From Microbacterium sp. LWO12-1.2 (GTDB lineage: Bacteria > Actinomycetota > Actinomycetes > Actinomycetales > Microbacteriaceae), in contig NZ_JBEGII010000001.1 of assembly GCF_040675875.1 (NCBI RefSeq), positions 4,003,502 through 4,067,501 on the forward strand: 64,000 nucleotides of DNA, given 5' to 3'. Both the position numbers and the translations under genes were made by a program. Positions 44,517 to 53,860 of this stretch are shown here, piece by piece. Below the pieces are notes generated by a model. The model was given only the letters and a program-made list of their open reading frames with translations. It was not told the origin of the DNA and ran no database searches. Position 1 is the first letter of the stretch, and every line of letters starts with the position of its first letter.

Positions 44517-44746
44517 GAGGCCACCTTGTCTTCCGATGCCCCTCAGCGCAACCGCGAGCTGCAGCCGCCGAGCGACATCAGCCGATGTTAGTCGTTTCAT
44601 TCATCATCGGCTCCTCGAGCGAACATTCCTTCAACAACCAGGCTTCGTACGACTGTTTCCTGCGTCGCCTACCGGTGGCAACATCGCACTCCCACAATGT
44701 CCAGAACATTCGCGACGCCCTGTCGCGCCTACTCCCGGAGTGAGCC

Positions 44747-46195
44747 ATGACACAGAATCCCGCCAGTGCGATACGCCTCAACGAACGAGAACACGACGGA
44801 TGGAGCGGACGCCTCGTCTGGTGGGTCGCGATCCTCATCGTCGCGAACACCCTTGTCGACACCGTGATCGTCGCTCCCTTGCTCGTGCTGCCGCAGATGG
44901 CCGAGTTCTTCGGCACGGATCAGAGCGCCTGGCTCAACGCGAGCGCCGTTCTGGCGGGGGCGATGTGGGCACCGCTCTTGGGTAAAAGCGCCGATATCTA
45001 CGGCAAGCGCCGCGTCCTCGTGCTCGCGCTGCTCGCCGGCGGTGTCGGCGCTCTCATCTGCCTCGTCGCCCCCAACATCGGGATCTTTTTGCTCGGTCGT
45101 GTCATCCAGGGCACGGCGGTGGGCTCGGTCTTCATCACCGTCGTTTACATCCGACAAATGTTCCCCACCCGGGTCGGCATGACGTCCGTCGGTATCGTCA
45201 CCTCCGGCTCGGCGATCCTTGGAATCGCGTCGCCCTTCCTCTTCGAAGCGGTCGTCAACGCATTCGACTTCCGCGCGGTGTTCGTCGTGTCCGCTACCCT
45301 CGCGTTCGTAGCGGCGATCTCGGTGCGCGTGTTCCTGCCCGAATCGCCCGTTCATGCTCGCAGTCGACTCGATGTGCTTGGCGCCATACTGCTCGGGTTG
45401 GGTCTCGCAGGTGTTCTGGCCTACATCAGCCTTGGGCCCACCGCAGGATGGACGAACGCCGGACTGGTGGTCATACTTCTGATCGGCGTCACGCTTCTGA
45501 CGGCCTGGGTGTTCTCCGCACTGCGCACCCCACAACCTGTGGTCGATCTGCGCCGGCTGACGCGGCCGATGGTTGCGATGCTCTTGGTCGTCGTGCTCGG
45601 CACCGGGGCATACCAAGCGCTGCTGCAGCTGATGGGCCTGATCGGACAAACGCCGCCCGAGGCCGGCCTCGGCTACGGTCTCGCAGGAGAATCGAGCTCA
45701 CTCGGTCTCATGTTCGCGCTCCCCGCACTGGGCGCGGCGATCGGAGGAATCTTTGCCGGCTGGCTCGGCGCCCGCATCGGCCCTGCACGCACGCTCGCCG
45801 GCGGTGCCTTCATCGGCCTGGGATCGGGTTTCGGCCTCCTCTTGTCCACTGGGTCCTTCCTACCCGCGGCCATCTGCGCCGGCCTGCTCGGACTAACTGC
45901 CGGAGCGCTCGTCACCTCCGGCTTCAACCTCGCGACCACGCTCGTGCCGGAGGAGAGACAGGGCGTCGTCGCCTCCCTCGTGCAGGTGATGCTCGGCGTC
46001 GGGTCTGTCGTGATGAACATCGTCGGCGGGAGTATCCTGAGCGCCACCACGATTCCTGACAGCTCGGGACCGTCGGCAGCCGGGGTGAACATGTACATCA
46101 TTGTGATGCTTGGCGCGTTCGCTGTCGCAACCGCGATCGCCCTGGGGCTATCTCGACACATCCGCTGGACGACCCGGACGGACAGCTCTCACTGA
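44747..46195 (+). CDS. MFS transporter, EmrB/QacA-like (14 segments)
   Basis: This 482-residue transporter has about 14 membrane segments and motif A GKSADIYGKRRVLVLAL after segment 2. CGGAGTGAG precedes the ATG. It is divergent from the TetR gene by 230 bp, a typical repressor-exporter arrangement, and likely exports a toxic or aromatic/terpenoid compound related to the adjacent degradation genes. Distinct from the MFS protein at 36840. Confidence 0.9.
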   Translation: MTQNPASAIRLNEREHDGWSGRLVWWVAILIVANTLVDTVIVAPLLVLPQMAEFFGTDQSAWLNASAVLAGAMWAPLLGKSADIYGKRRVLVLALLAGGVGALICLVAPNIGIFLLGRVIQGTAVGSVFITVVYIRQMFPTRVGMTSVGIVTSGSAILGIASPFLFEAVVNAFDFRAVFVVSATLAFVAAISVRVFLPESPVHARSRLDVLGAILLGLGLAGVLAYISLGPTAGWTNAGLVVILLIGVTLLTAWVFSALRTPQPVVDLRRLTRPMVAMLLVVVLGTGAYQALLQLMGLIGQTPPEAGLGYGLAGESSSLGLMFALPALGAAIGGIFAGWLGARIGPARTLAGGAFIGLGSGFGLLLSTGSFLPAAICAGLLGLTAGALVTSGFNLATTLVPEERQGVVASLVQVMLGVGSVVMNIVGGSILSATTIPDSSGPSAAGVNMYIIVMLGAFAVATAIALGLSRHIRWTTRTDSSH

Positions 46196-46318
46196 GTCCA
46201 GCACCCGAGTTCTTCGTGCGGCGCTATTCAGCTCTAGGGACGCGGCGTTGCATCCATAACTGTCGGCAACGCGAACGGCGCGATCTATCCGGGATCCGAA
46301 CAGAAAAGCGCTGCGCAA

Positions 46319-46354
46319 CCCGGTCCTCGTCACCGAAAGGGGGCGAGGACCGGG
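46319..46354 (+). terminator. Hairpin downstream of the MFS gene
   Basis: CCCGGTCCTCG and CGAGGACCGGG are perfect 11-bp arms around a 14-bp loop. It lies 123 bp past the MFS stop and the 46196-46468 gap holds no gene I can support; it may serve either strand. Confidence 0.5.
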
Positions 46355-46468
46355 AACGATGCTTTCCGACCTCAGCTGGGCGATCGCGGCGTCCCGGATG
46401 GTGTCGGCGGCGTGGCAGTACTCGGAGCAAAACATGGGGTGAGATCCGTTCACGAATCTCACCGGCAG

Positions 46469-47053
46469 CTAGTGCGTAAGTAGCACCTTCACGATGCCTA
46501 TTGCTAGAGCAACAAAAGCCAGAGCCACGCCAGCCCAGAGAGCCCTAAGCGTGAGAGCCACACCACTGAACCGCTGCATGAACAGTCCGACGAACCCGAT
46601 GCGTACGGCGAGGATGAGGATCGCGGATGTCTGCACCCATATAGGTGGCACCCATCCCAGCCACGCCACAAGGTAAAGCGCGGCTGGGATCAGTGCTGCC
46701 GTCGCAATCGGGCGGGCCGTCGCGAGTACCTCGCGCACGACCTCGCGACTAGCTGGATGCTCCGATTCGTCGACACCCTGCCCGAGACCGTGGGAGACGA
46801 CGTGTGCGAGTACGTGAGCAAGGAATGTCAGAAAGCCGGTGGCCAGCACCGCACCAACTGCTGCCCCATGGCGAATCTGCTCGGGACCCACTGCGATGGC
46901 GGCGCTCAAAACGGTGATGTTCCCGTACACATAAGACGAGAGCCATTCACGTGCCCGCCCTACCGGGATATTTGTTCGCTGGCGACGATCTCGGTGATGC
47001 TTGCGGTCTCGACCGTGGATATCGTTCTGCCTGTCGCGAGAACGGAATCGCAT
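46469..47053 (-). CDS. Integral membrane protein of unknown function
   Basis: This 194-residue protein has a basic, low-complexity N-terminus of about 35 residues and four to five hydrophobic segments (about 45-58, 66-84, 112-132, 140-158 and 170-190). The true start may be later, at the GTG before the VGRAREWL region. It lies 57 bp past the response regulator on the same strand and may belong to the two-component/ABC operon. No family assigned. Confidence 0.55.
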   Translation of the reverse strand: MRFRSRDRQNDIHGRDRKHHRDRRQRTNIPVGRAREWLSSYVYGNITVLSAAIAVGPEQIRHGAAVGAVLATGFLTFLAHVLAHVVSHGLGQGVDESEHPASREVVREVLATARPIATAALIPAALYLVAWLGWVPPIWVQTSAILILAVRIGFVGLFMQRFSGVALTLRALWAGVALAFVALAIGIVKVLLTH

Positions 47054-47110
47054 GTGGATAGTTCCTTTCTGGGATGGGTCACGTACTCGCGGCGGAGACG
47101 AGGATGCGGG

Positions 47111-47782
47111 CTAGTGCTTAGCGGAGCCAGGTGCGAGCCCCGCGTGAAACGCCAGAATCACCGCCTGGACGCGGTCGCGGGCGCCGATCTTGTTGAAAAT
47201 CCGTCCTACGTTGCTCTTCACGGTCGATTCCGCGAGGTGCAGCGTCGCAGCGATCTCGGAGTTCGTAGCTCCGCGCGCGATCTCGACGAAGATCTCATGC
47301 TCACGGGCGCTCAGCCGCGTAGTGGCGGCTTTTGCTGACAAGTTCTGTGGCTCCTGTTGGGATAGCCCACCCGCCAAGCGCGAGAGCAGGCGCCTGGTCG
47401 CGCTCGGTGCGATCACGGCATCACCTGCCGCTACGGAGCGGATGGCCGAAAGGATATCGCCAGGCTCCGAGTCTTTCGTCAGGAATCCGCTCGCTCCGGC
47501 TTCCAGCCCCTCGATCACATACTCGTCGAGATCGAAGGTCGTTAGGAGAAGCACCCGGGCCTCGGGAACATCCGCGACGATCTGTCTGGTCGCCTCAATC
47601 CCATCCATACCGGGCATCCGTACGTCCATGACGACAATGTCGGGACGCAGACGGAGCGCTTGGCGGACCGCATCCGAACCATCCACCGCCTCACCCACGA
47701 CCTCGAGCCCGTCTTGCCCGGTGAGGAACATCCGCATGCCCATCCGGTGCAGCGCTTGGTCATCAACGAGAAGTACTTTCAT
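47111..47782 (-). CDS. NarL/LuxR-type response regulator
   Basis: This 223-residue regulator has a receiver domain with phospho-acceptor Asp53 (VVMDVRMPGMDG) and a C-terminal LuxR helix-turn-helix (TNSEIAATLHLAESTVKSNV). ATG 47782 overlaps the end of the kinase gene; GTG 47791 is possible. It is the last but one gene of the ABC-kinase-regulator operon and likely controls it. Confidence 0.93.
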   Translation of the reverse strand: MKVLLVDDQALHRMGMRMFLTGQDGLEVVGEAVDGSDAVRQALRLRPDIVVMDVRMPGMDGIEATRQIVADVPEARVLLLTTFDLDEYVIEGLEAGASGFLTKDSEPGDILSAIRSVAAGDAVIAPSATRRLLSRLAGGLSQQEPQNLSAKAATTRLSAREHEIFVEIARGATNSEIAATLHLAESTVKSNVGRIFNKIGARDRVQAVILAFHAGLAPGSAKH

Positions 47783-48947
47783 CGAATTCACCGCCCTCGT
47801 TCGGGATCACCGCGCTGACCAGCCAGCCGGCGGCGGTCGCACCTGTGTGGAACACGCCCCCGAGCGCGTCGACACGTTCCCTCATGCCGACGAGACCGTG
47901 GCCATCGGTCGACACCGCGGGTTGACCTGCGCCAGGCACGGCGCCGCGGTCCGCGATTGATACAACCACTTCTTGGGCGCTAACGACGACACGCACCGTG
48001 ACGGCGGTGCCTTCTCCGCCGTGACGCAGCGAGTTCGTGAGCGCCTCCTGGATGATGCGATACACCGCCAACTGGTGAGCTCGCGGCAACCTATGGAGGT
48101 CGCCGCGACGTTCGTCATCGATTTGGAGACCTGCGCTTCGCACCGTGTCGATCAAGGCGCTCAGGCGAGAGAGGTCCGGTTGAGGCGACAGTGGGGCGGG
48201 AGCATCACTATCGCCTGAGCGCAGAAGCCGAAGGACTTGCCGTAGTTGACTGACTGATGCCCGGCTCACCTGGCCTATGGCGGCGAAGGCGCGTTCCGCT
48301 TCGTTTGGCGACGACCGCAAGACGTTCTGTCCACCCGCGGCCAAAGACGCGATGACAGATAGGTCGTGCCCGATGAGGTCGTGCATCTCACGAGAGATCC
48401 GCGACCGTTCTTCTGCCGCGGCTTCTCGCGCGACGTCAGCGCGGCGCCGCTGTTGCGCCTCCCGGGTACTGCGCAACTGCCTTCCCGCAAGGAGCGCGGC
48501 CGCGCTCATCGCGACAACTGGCAGCATTGCCGCGCCCCGTTCACCGAGCGCGAGCATCCCGGGCGAGGCTGCGCCCGCGAACGCGACGAGAGCCAAGATG
48601 CCGATCAGCGCCGAGCTAGCCGCGAGCGCGTCAGACCGCCTTAGCCCTACGTGGTACAGGAGGACCCAAATCGCGAGGTACCCCCATGGCGAAGGCTCCC
48701 CGATGAGTGCACTCGCCACGCCGCCAATGGTGAGCGCGGCGGTTGCCACGACGAGAGCGACAAACGGAGCCCGGCGACGAAAAGCGACAGCGCCGCAGGC
48801 GGCGAACAGGAACGGCGCCCCGACGGGTGACAGACCCGCCGAGGCGCTCGTACATGCGAGGGCAATCAGGATGGTGAGCGCAGCGTCCCAAACCAGAGGA
48901 TGCGCAGCGTCGAAGGCACGTAGTCCCTCTCGTCGTGTCACGCTCAC
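47763..48947 (-). CDS. Sensor histidine kinase, NarX/DesK type (HisKA_3)
   Basis: This 394-residue membrane kinase has five to six N-terminal membrane segments (about 22-155), a HisKA_3 dimerisation helix with His189 in REMHDLIGHDLS, and an HATPase domain with GLVGMRERV near the C-terminus. There is no extracytoplasmic sensor domain, so like intramembrane-sensing kinases it may perceive envelope stress through the membrane part or the adjacent ABC transporter. It starts 8 bp after the permease gene. Confidence 0.92.
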   Translation of the reverse strand: MSVTRREGLRAFDAAHPLVWDAALTILIALACTSASAGLSPVGAPFLFAACGAVAFRRRAPFVALVVATAALTIGGVASALIGEPSPWGYLAIWVLLYHVGLRRSDALAASSALIGILALVAFAGAASPGMLALGERGAAMLPVVAMSAAALLAGRQLRSTREAQQRRRADVAREAAAEERSRISREMHDLIGHDLSVIASLAAGGQNVLRSSPNEAERAFAAIGQVSRASVSQLRQVLRLLRSGDSDAPAPLSPQPDLSRLSALIDTVRSAGLQIDDERRGDLHRLPRAHQLAVYRIIQEALTNSLRHGGEGTAVTVRVVVSAQEVVVSIADRGAVPGAGQPAVSTDGHGLVGMRERVDALGGVFHTGATAAGWLVSAVIPNEGGEFDESTSR

Positions 48948-48954
48948 CCTCCGC

Positions 48955-49767
48955 TTAGCCGTCGAACTTCTTCAAGCGCCACCATGCCAGGCCGCCGAGG
49001 GCAGTCAACCACGTCAAGAGGATGATGATCGCCGTAGCGGCCCCGTACGGTTCCGTGCTCATCCCACCGGATCGCATGATGTTGATCGCTGCAAGCGGCA
49101 TGTAGTCGGTAATGCTGGACAAGGGCTCGGGGAGGAACGCCGGCAGGATTTGGGGTCCCATTTGGAACAGGCCGAAGTACAGGCAGATCGCTCCCGCAGC
49201 GTTGCGCAATAGCCACCCCAGCAGCACGCCGAACAAAGCCCCGTAAGGCAACATGAGCGTGCCGCCAAGCACTCCCCACCACATCTCCGGAGCGAAGAGA
49301 GACATCCCCACGGCCGATGGAACCGTCCCCATCGCCTGGAGCAGCAGATAGAGGAGGACGGTGGTGGCGAAGGCGAGGACTGTGGAGATCCCGGTGACGA
49401 CTGCAGCTTTCGCAAGCATCACGCCTGTGCGGCGGGGCGCGGTGGTCAGACTCGTGCGGATCGAGCCGCTTGCATATTCGGTGGTAACGCTGAGTACGCC
49501 AAAAACGACAAGCACAAGCATTCCGGCCGGATAGATACCTGTCCAGCCGAACGGGATGTGTCCTGCGTCGGCACCTCCCAGGGTCGTGCCGTCGATGATC
49601 ATGTAGGAACAGAGCCCGATCGTCAGCGCGAAGGCGGCCGCCAACGTCACCCAGAGCGATCGAATTGTCCATAGTTTGCGCCATTCAGACCGCAGTAGTC
49701 CGACGCCGGTGATGCGCTCGCGGTCACGCGCTGCGGAAAAGGTTGGGACGGTGACTGCGGTCATCAT
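48955..49767 (-). CDS. ABC transporter permease (ABC-2 like)
   Basis: This 270-residue permease has six predicted membrane segments and no known substrate motif; residues VTTEYASGSIRTSLTTAPRR after segment 2 are typical of ABC-2 permeases linked to bacteriocin or antibiotic resistance. ATGA overlap with the ATPase. Sits between ATPase and kinase genes. Confidence 0.88.
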   Translation of the reverse strand: MMTAVTVPTFSAARDRERITGVGLLRSEWRKLWTIRSLWVTLAAAFALTIGLCSYMIIDGTTLGGADAGHIPFGWTGIYPAGMLVLVVFGVLSVTTEYASGSIRTSLTTAPRRTGVMLAKAAVVTGISTVLAFATTVLLYLLLQAMGTVPSAVGMSLFAPEMWWGVLGGTLMLPYGALFGVLLGWLLRNAAGAICLYFGLFQMGPQILPAFLPEPLSSITDYMPLAAINIMRSGGMSTEPYGAATAIIILLTWLTALGGLAWWRLKKFDG

Positions 49768-50681
49768 GCTGCGGCCTCCTCCTGGGACGAGTACTCGACC
49801 GCGTTTCGGGTGATCTGCATGAATGCCTCCTCGAGTGACGCCCTTTCTGCGGATAGGGCGTACAGCGTGGCTCCCTGACCTGCCGCGATATGGCCGACTT
49901 CCCGCGCCGAGAAGCCGCTGATGAAGAGAGTGTCCTCACCTGACCGTCGAACCTCGACCCCGGATCGTTGGATCACATCAGCGAGACGCGACGCATCAGG
50001 ACTCACGACGCGTGTGGTCTCCGGCGCCACCGACTCGATGACATCTTCGACGGTTCCCGCCGCGAGCAGGCGGCCTTGCCCGATCACGACGAGGTCCTTC
50101 GCGATCAAGGAGAGCTCGCTCATTAGATGTGAGGAAAGAAACACGGTTCGCCCCTCAGCGGCAAGTCGTACCAGGAGATGACGGAGCCAGAGCACCCCAT
50201 CTGGATCGAGGCCGTTGACCGGTTCGTCGAGCACGAGAGTGGCCGGGTCCCCCAGAAGAGCCGTGGCGATGCCGAGCCGTTGGCTCATGCCCAACGAGAA
50301 CCCACCCGCTCGTTTGTTTGCGACGGCTCCGAGGCCCACCATCTCGAGGACCTCGATTGCCCTTGCGCGGGCGATGTTATGTGTCTCGGCGACGACGAGG
50401 AGATGGTTGAGGGCGGTGCGCCCGGGATTCACCGCCCTCGCGTCGAGCATCACGCCAAGGTGGCGAATTGGGTCGGGAAGGTCTTGATACCGGCGTCCGC
50501 CGACGGTGATGCGACCATCTGTGGGTCGGTCGAGACCGACGAGCATGCGCATAGTGGTGGATTTGCCCGCTCCGTTGGGCCCGAGGAAGCCCGTGACGAC
50601 GCCCGGACGAACGGTGAAGGTGAGGTTATCGACGACGGTCTTTTCGCCGTACCTTTTGGTGAGGTGGTGACTGGTGATCAT
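49764..50681 (-). CDS. ABC transporter ATP-binding protein
   Basis: This 305-residue ATPase has Walker A GPNGAGKST, signature FSLGMSQRLGIA, Walker B LVLDEPVNGLDP and switch His in SSHLMSE. The C-terminal 80 residues are the extension found in BcrA-type exporters. ATG 50681 is preferred to the frame opening at 50717. It leads a four- or five-gene operon with permease, kinase and regulator, the layout of peptide-antibiotic sensing and export modules. Confidence 0.92.
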   Translation of the reverse strand: MITSHHLTKRYGEKTVVDNLTFTVRPGVVTGFLGPNGAGKSTTMRMLVGLDRPTDGRITVGGRRYQDLPDPIRHLGVMLDARAVNPGRTALNHLLVVAETHNIARARAIEVLEMVGLGAVANKRAGGFSLGMSQRLGIATALLGDPATLVLDEPVNGLDPDGVLWLRHLLVRLAAEGRTVFLSSHLMSELSLIAKDLVVIGQGRLLAAGTVEDVIESVAPETTRVVSPDASRLADVIQRSGVEVRRSGEDTLFISGFSAREVGHIAAGQGATLYALSAERASLEEAFMQITRNAVEYSSQEEAAA

Positions 50682-50736
50682 GTCATCAATCCTGTTCTCT
50701 TCCTGTTCGCTCGACATCTCACTGCGGTACCGCGCA

Positions 50737-51075
50737 CTACCTCCCGTGGTACCCCTCCGGCATCCTCATGTCACAGTCGACTGAGGCTCGCTGGGCACGA
50801 AGGTGCGCGAGCCAACGCACCCCGTAGGCGCCGACAAATGCCCTGATGCCGTCGATCATGGTGGGGCGGAGCCGCTCTCGGTTTACCGCAAGCAGGTTCG
50901 GCTGTTCGCTGAACGCCAGAAGCGCGGTGAGCGCGAAGAAGTGGCCCGTCGTGCGTCGCGGGTCTTCGGCATCGAGGAGCCCGAGGTCGGCGAAATGCCT
51001 GATGCGTTCCGCGATGGCGTTCTCAGCCGTCGCAGTCTCGATGTCGTCAGCAGTGGCCGAGACTCGCCAGCGTCG
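50737..51075 (-). pseudogene. TetR-family regulator remnant (C-terminal domain only)
   Basis: On the minus strand an open frame of 113 codons without a usable start reads as a TetR C-terminal domain (SATADDIETATAENAIAERI, then FADLGLLDAEDP, HFFALTALLAFSEQP and TMIDGIRAFVGAYG). An in-frame TAG at 51078-51076 cuts it off from a continuing similar-looking stretch, and no helix-turn-helix is found upstream. It is therefore a decayed gene. It sits beside a cluster of repeated motifs that may mark the lesion. Confidence 0.65.
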
Positions 51076-51553
51076 CTAAGCGACCAAGGCCCAGACGGCG
51101 CCCGCCCAGCAAAGAACGTTCGCGCCACTTTTGCCAACTCTCGTGAGACAGATGACTAGATGGGGCGTCCCCGCTTTCGCATGATCTCGCGGTTGCGCTG
51201 TCTCACGTCATGACAGATCCAGTGAGATCGGACAACATGTCCGATCTCACGAAGTTGCCGGAGCCGCACGGACGCTGTCGGAGCGCCTCACGAAAGTGAC
51301 GGAGTCTCAGGAAGCCTGTCTGATCGCGGTGGCGCCATCTCCCGGCCGCACCCATCGTTTGCGGCGACTGGCCTCACACCGACCTGAGACGGCCGCCGAT
51401 AAAGCCCCTGACGGCCGAGTATCGCTGAGGGCCTCTGGCGGCGTCGATGGCTGGCGTCTCGGGCCGTTCGCAGACTTCTAGGACGAAGAAGAGAGCGCTA
51501 GCGGGTGGTCTGGTACCCGACACCGGTGGCCGTCCAACGAGAGGTGACTACTG
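51076..51553. other. Gene-free region with repeated GTGAGA motifs
   Basis: About 480 bp with no supportable gene. It contains CGTGAGACA (51142-51150) and its inverse TGTCTCACG (51199-51207), then the 13-bp inverted pair GTGAGATCGGACA (51222-51234) and its complement (51238-51250), and a further TCACG near 51288. It looks like the ends of old insertion sequences stacked together. Confidence 0.5.
51222..51250. repeat. 13-bp inverted repeat GTGAGATCGGACA
   Basis: Two perfect 13-bp arms are separated by 3 bp. The same 13-mer occurs again at 52937-52949. Confidence 0.8.
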
Positions 51554-52294
51554 ATGTTGACGATCGCGCATCTCAGCGATCCGCACCTTGATCTTTCGAG
51601 TGATCGGGAGCCACGCTTCGCGGCTGTTCTGCGTCAGGTCAAGGGCCTTCCGGCCGTCGACGCGCTTGTTGTCAGCGGCGACCTTGCGGACCACGGGCTG
51701 GTGGAAGAGTACGAGAGTTTCTTCGCGCACCTTCCGCCCGACCTGCCGGTACTGGTGGGGGCCGGCAATCATGATCTCTCCGAACCGCTGTCCGCTGCGC
51801 TGACATCGGCGGGAATGTCGTCGCAACCCAACGCCATTCTGCAGCTCGATGGTGCGACCATCATCGGGCTGGACTCGCACATCGACGGTCGTGATGACGG
51901 ACTTCTCACTGGGGCCACTATGGGCTTCGCTCGCGACGCGATTCGTGAGGCTTCCGGGCCCGTGGTTCTCATGTTGCACCACCCGCCGGTTCCCATCGGG
52001 CATCACATCGTGGACGAGCACTTCGCACTCGCGAACCCGCAAGACCTGGAGCTGCTCATCCGGGAGTCTCCGGCAGTGATCGCTGTCTTCACGGGCCACG
52101 TGCACGCCGCGTTCACAGCGATGTTTGCGGGAGTACCAGTTCTGGGTAGCCCCGGCATCGTGTCCACGATGCGTCTCGGCAGCCGGACGAACCCCATCGC
52201 AGATTTCGACGCCATGCCAGGGTTCGCGCTCCACTCGATTGACCGGCAGAACGTCAGGACGGTGTTTCACTACCTCACACCAAAGGATCTATGA
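51554..52294 (+). CDS. Calcineurin-like metallophosphoesterase (CpdA-like)
   Basis: This 246-residue phosphoesterase has all metal motifs: DPH (residues 9-11), SGDLADHG, GNHD, HHPP and GHVH. It is similar in size and motif order to the class III cyclic-nucleotide phosphodiesterase CpdA/Rv0805 group, but the substrate cannot be told from sequence. GAGGTG lies before the ATG. It overlaps the broken LysE gene by 4 bp. Confidence 0.9.
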   Translation: MLTIAHLSDPHLDLSSDREPRFAAVLRQVKGLPAVDALVVSGDLADHGLVEEYESFFAHLPPDLPVLVGAGNHDLSEPLSAALTSAGMSSQPNAILQLDGATIIGLDSHIDGRDDGLLTGATMGFARDAIREASGPVVLMLHHPPVPIGHHIVDEHFALANPQDLELLIRESPAVIAVFTGHVHAAFTAMFAGVPVLGSPGIVSTMRLGSRTNPIADFDAMPGFALHSIDRQNVRTVFHYLTPKDL

Positions 52295-52816
52295 CCGTCC
52301 TCGCGGCGGTTCTTCTCCTCCTACCCTTCGTTCTCTCGCCGGGTGCGAGCTTTGCACTTACCCTCAGCGGCGCTGCAGGCGGTGACCGCACGGCAGGTCT
52401 GCGCGTCGGGATAGGCACATCGATCGGTATCGCTCTGATCGCGGCTGTGGCCGGACTGAGCGAGTGGGGCATTTCGTCGCGGCCAACGAGCTGATCCGCG
52501 CGTGGTTTGAGATCATCGGCGGTCTATTGCTGATCGGCTTCGGCACCTTGCCCCTCCTCAAGTCGTGGCGGGGGCGGAAGAAGGGCGGCTCTCCCCGGAG
52601 TGCCACACATCCCACCCGACTCGTCCTGTGGTCGCCGCCGTCCATGTTGCGATGCTTCTCGGGTGGCTCGCTCTCGTCGCCGCGCTCGTCGCGAAGGTCC
52701 CGGCGATCGCGAATCGACCCCGGATCATGACCGTGCTTCAGGCTGTGGCGACCGGGTTCTTGGTCGTGTGGGGAGTCCAGAGCTGCGTCGCGGGAATTGC
52801 CACACTGTTCGCGTGA
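52291..52816 (+). pseudogene. LysE/RhtB-family amino-acid exporter, broken
   Basis: The start overlaps the phosphoesterase stop (ATGA) and encodes a normal LysE opening, LLPFVLSPGASFALTLSGAA. After about residue 58 the homology continues in another frame (NELIRAWFEIIGGLLLIGFG, from about 52470), and near 52600 shifts again to the frame ending at 52816 (VATGFLVVWGVQSC). The total is only about 175 codons against about 205 usual, so there is both an internal deletion and at least two frameshifts. Not functional unless the sequence has errors. Confidence 0.8.
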
Positions 52817-52936
52817 CAAACGGTAGATTGCGCGGTCAGCCCATCTGCCGAAAGTGATCGATTCCGGCAGCACTATCAGCAGCGCACCACTCGCCCGTCG
52901 TTCCGGGAAGCTGTGTCTCACCAACCGACAACTCTC

Positions 52937-52949
52937 GTGAGATCGGACA
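52937..52949 (+). repeat. Third copy of GTGAGATCGGACA
   Basis: It is identical to the pair at 51222-51250 and lies in a 14-bp longer direct repeat CAACTCTCGTGAGA (51135-51148 and 52929-52942). An inverse TGTGTCTCAC lies 15-25 bp to its left. Confidence 0.75.
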
Positions 52950-52975
52950 CGGGGGCCGTCTCCTATGCTGGCCCG

Positions 52976-53860
52976 ATGGCTGCCGCATCCGAAGAGATCA
53001 CTTCTTCGTTGGTTCGTTCCGTCGTATCGGAGCAGTTCCCTCAGTGGGCGGAGTTGCCGATCCGCCCGGTGGAGGTTCAGGGGTGGGACAACCGCACCTT
53101 CCGGCTGGGTGACCGACTGACTGTGCGCCTCCCGAGCGCTGACGGCTACGTCGCCGGCCTCGTCCGGGAAGAGCACACCCTCGCGATCCTCGGCTCCCGC
53201 TTTCGCGTCGCGATCCCCCGCGTGGTGGCGACAGGGGCCCCCTCGGCGGTGTTCAACCGACCTTGGTCCGTTCGCGAGTGGATTGAGGGGCATACGTTGA
53301 CCTCGGTGGAAACGCGCGAGCGAGAGAACGTCATCAGTAGCGTGGGCGACGCCCTGAGGGAGTTGCAGGCCTGCGACACGGTCGGAGGCCCCTGGGCGGG
53401 AAGCGCATCTGCCTACCGCGGCTGCCACATCAGCGCGGTTGGCGAGGACGTGCAGGGCCGGCTCCCCCTCCTGGCCGGGCGCCACGCTGAGGGATGCCGG
53501 GCACTCTGGGATGCGGCCGTCACCACGGTGTGGACCGAGCCGCCGGTGTGGGTCCATGGCGATGTCGCGCCAGGGAACATGTTGTTCGATGGCAGCGGCC
53601 AATTGACGGCGCTCATCGACTTCGGACAGACGTGCGTCGGTGATCCCGCCAGCGACCTGGCCTTCGCGTGGTTGAGTTGCAGTTCTCGCGAACGGGATCG
53701 ACTGCACGACCGGCTTGAGCTGCCGGAGGATGCCTGGCTACGAGGAGCTGCCTGGGCGTTGTGGAAGGCCCTCATCAGCTCTCCCGAAGAGATGCTCACC
53801 AAATATGGGCGCTCACGTGATGCCGTGCTGAGCGACGTGGCCAGCCTGATGGCGGGATGA
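52976..53860 (+). CDS. Aminoglycoside phosphotransferase-like (APH) kinase
   Basis: This 294-residue protein-kinase-like phosphotransferase of the APH family has WDNRTFRL and VRLPS for the nucleotide loop and Lys-equivalent region, VWVHGDVAPGNML as catalytic loop (Asp and Asn) and ALIDFGQTCVGDPASDLA as metal motif. The TATGCT -10-like hexamer ends 6 bp before the ATG, so it is probably leaderless. The family includes real aminoglycoside kinases and many housekeeping sugar/choline-like kinases; the substrate is not determined, so a resistance claim would be unsafe. Confidence 0.85.
   Translation: MAAASEEITSSLVRSVVSEQFPQWAELPIRPVEVQGWDNRTFRLGDRLTVRLPSADGYVAGLVREEHTLAILGSRFRVAIPRVVATGAPSAVFNRPWSVREWIEGHTLTSVETRERENVISSVGDALRELQACDTVGGPWAGSASAYRGCHISAVGEDVQGRLPLLAGRHAEGCRALWDAAVTTVWTEPPVWVHGDVAPGNMLFDGSGQLTALIDFGQTCVGDPASDLAFAWLSCSSRERDRLHDRLELPEDAWLRGAAWALWKALISSPEEMLTKYGRSRDAVLSDVASLMAG

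Noticed and set aside
51296..51481. 61-codon plus-strand frame
   Set aside because: No ribosome site, no family, and biased by a GC-rich gap between decayed elements.
52976..53860. Confident aminoglycoside-resistance gene
   Set aside because: The APH fold is clear, but most chromosomal members in actinobacteria are not resistance enzymes; nothing here proves the substrate.
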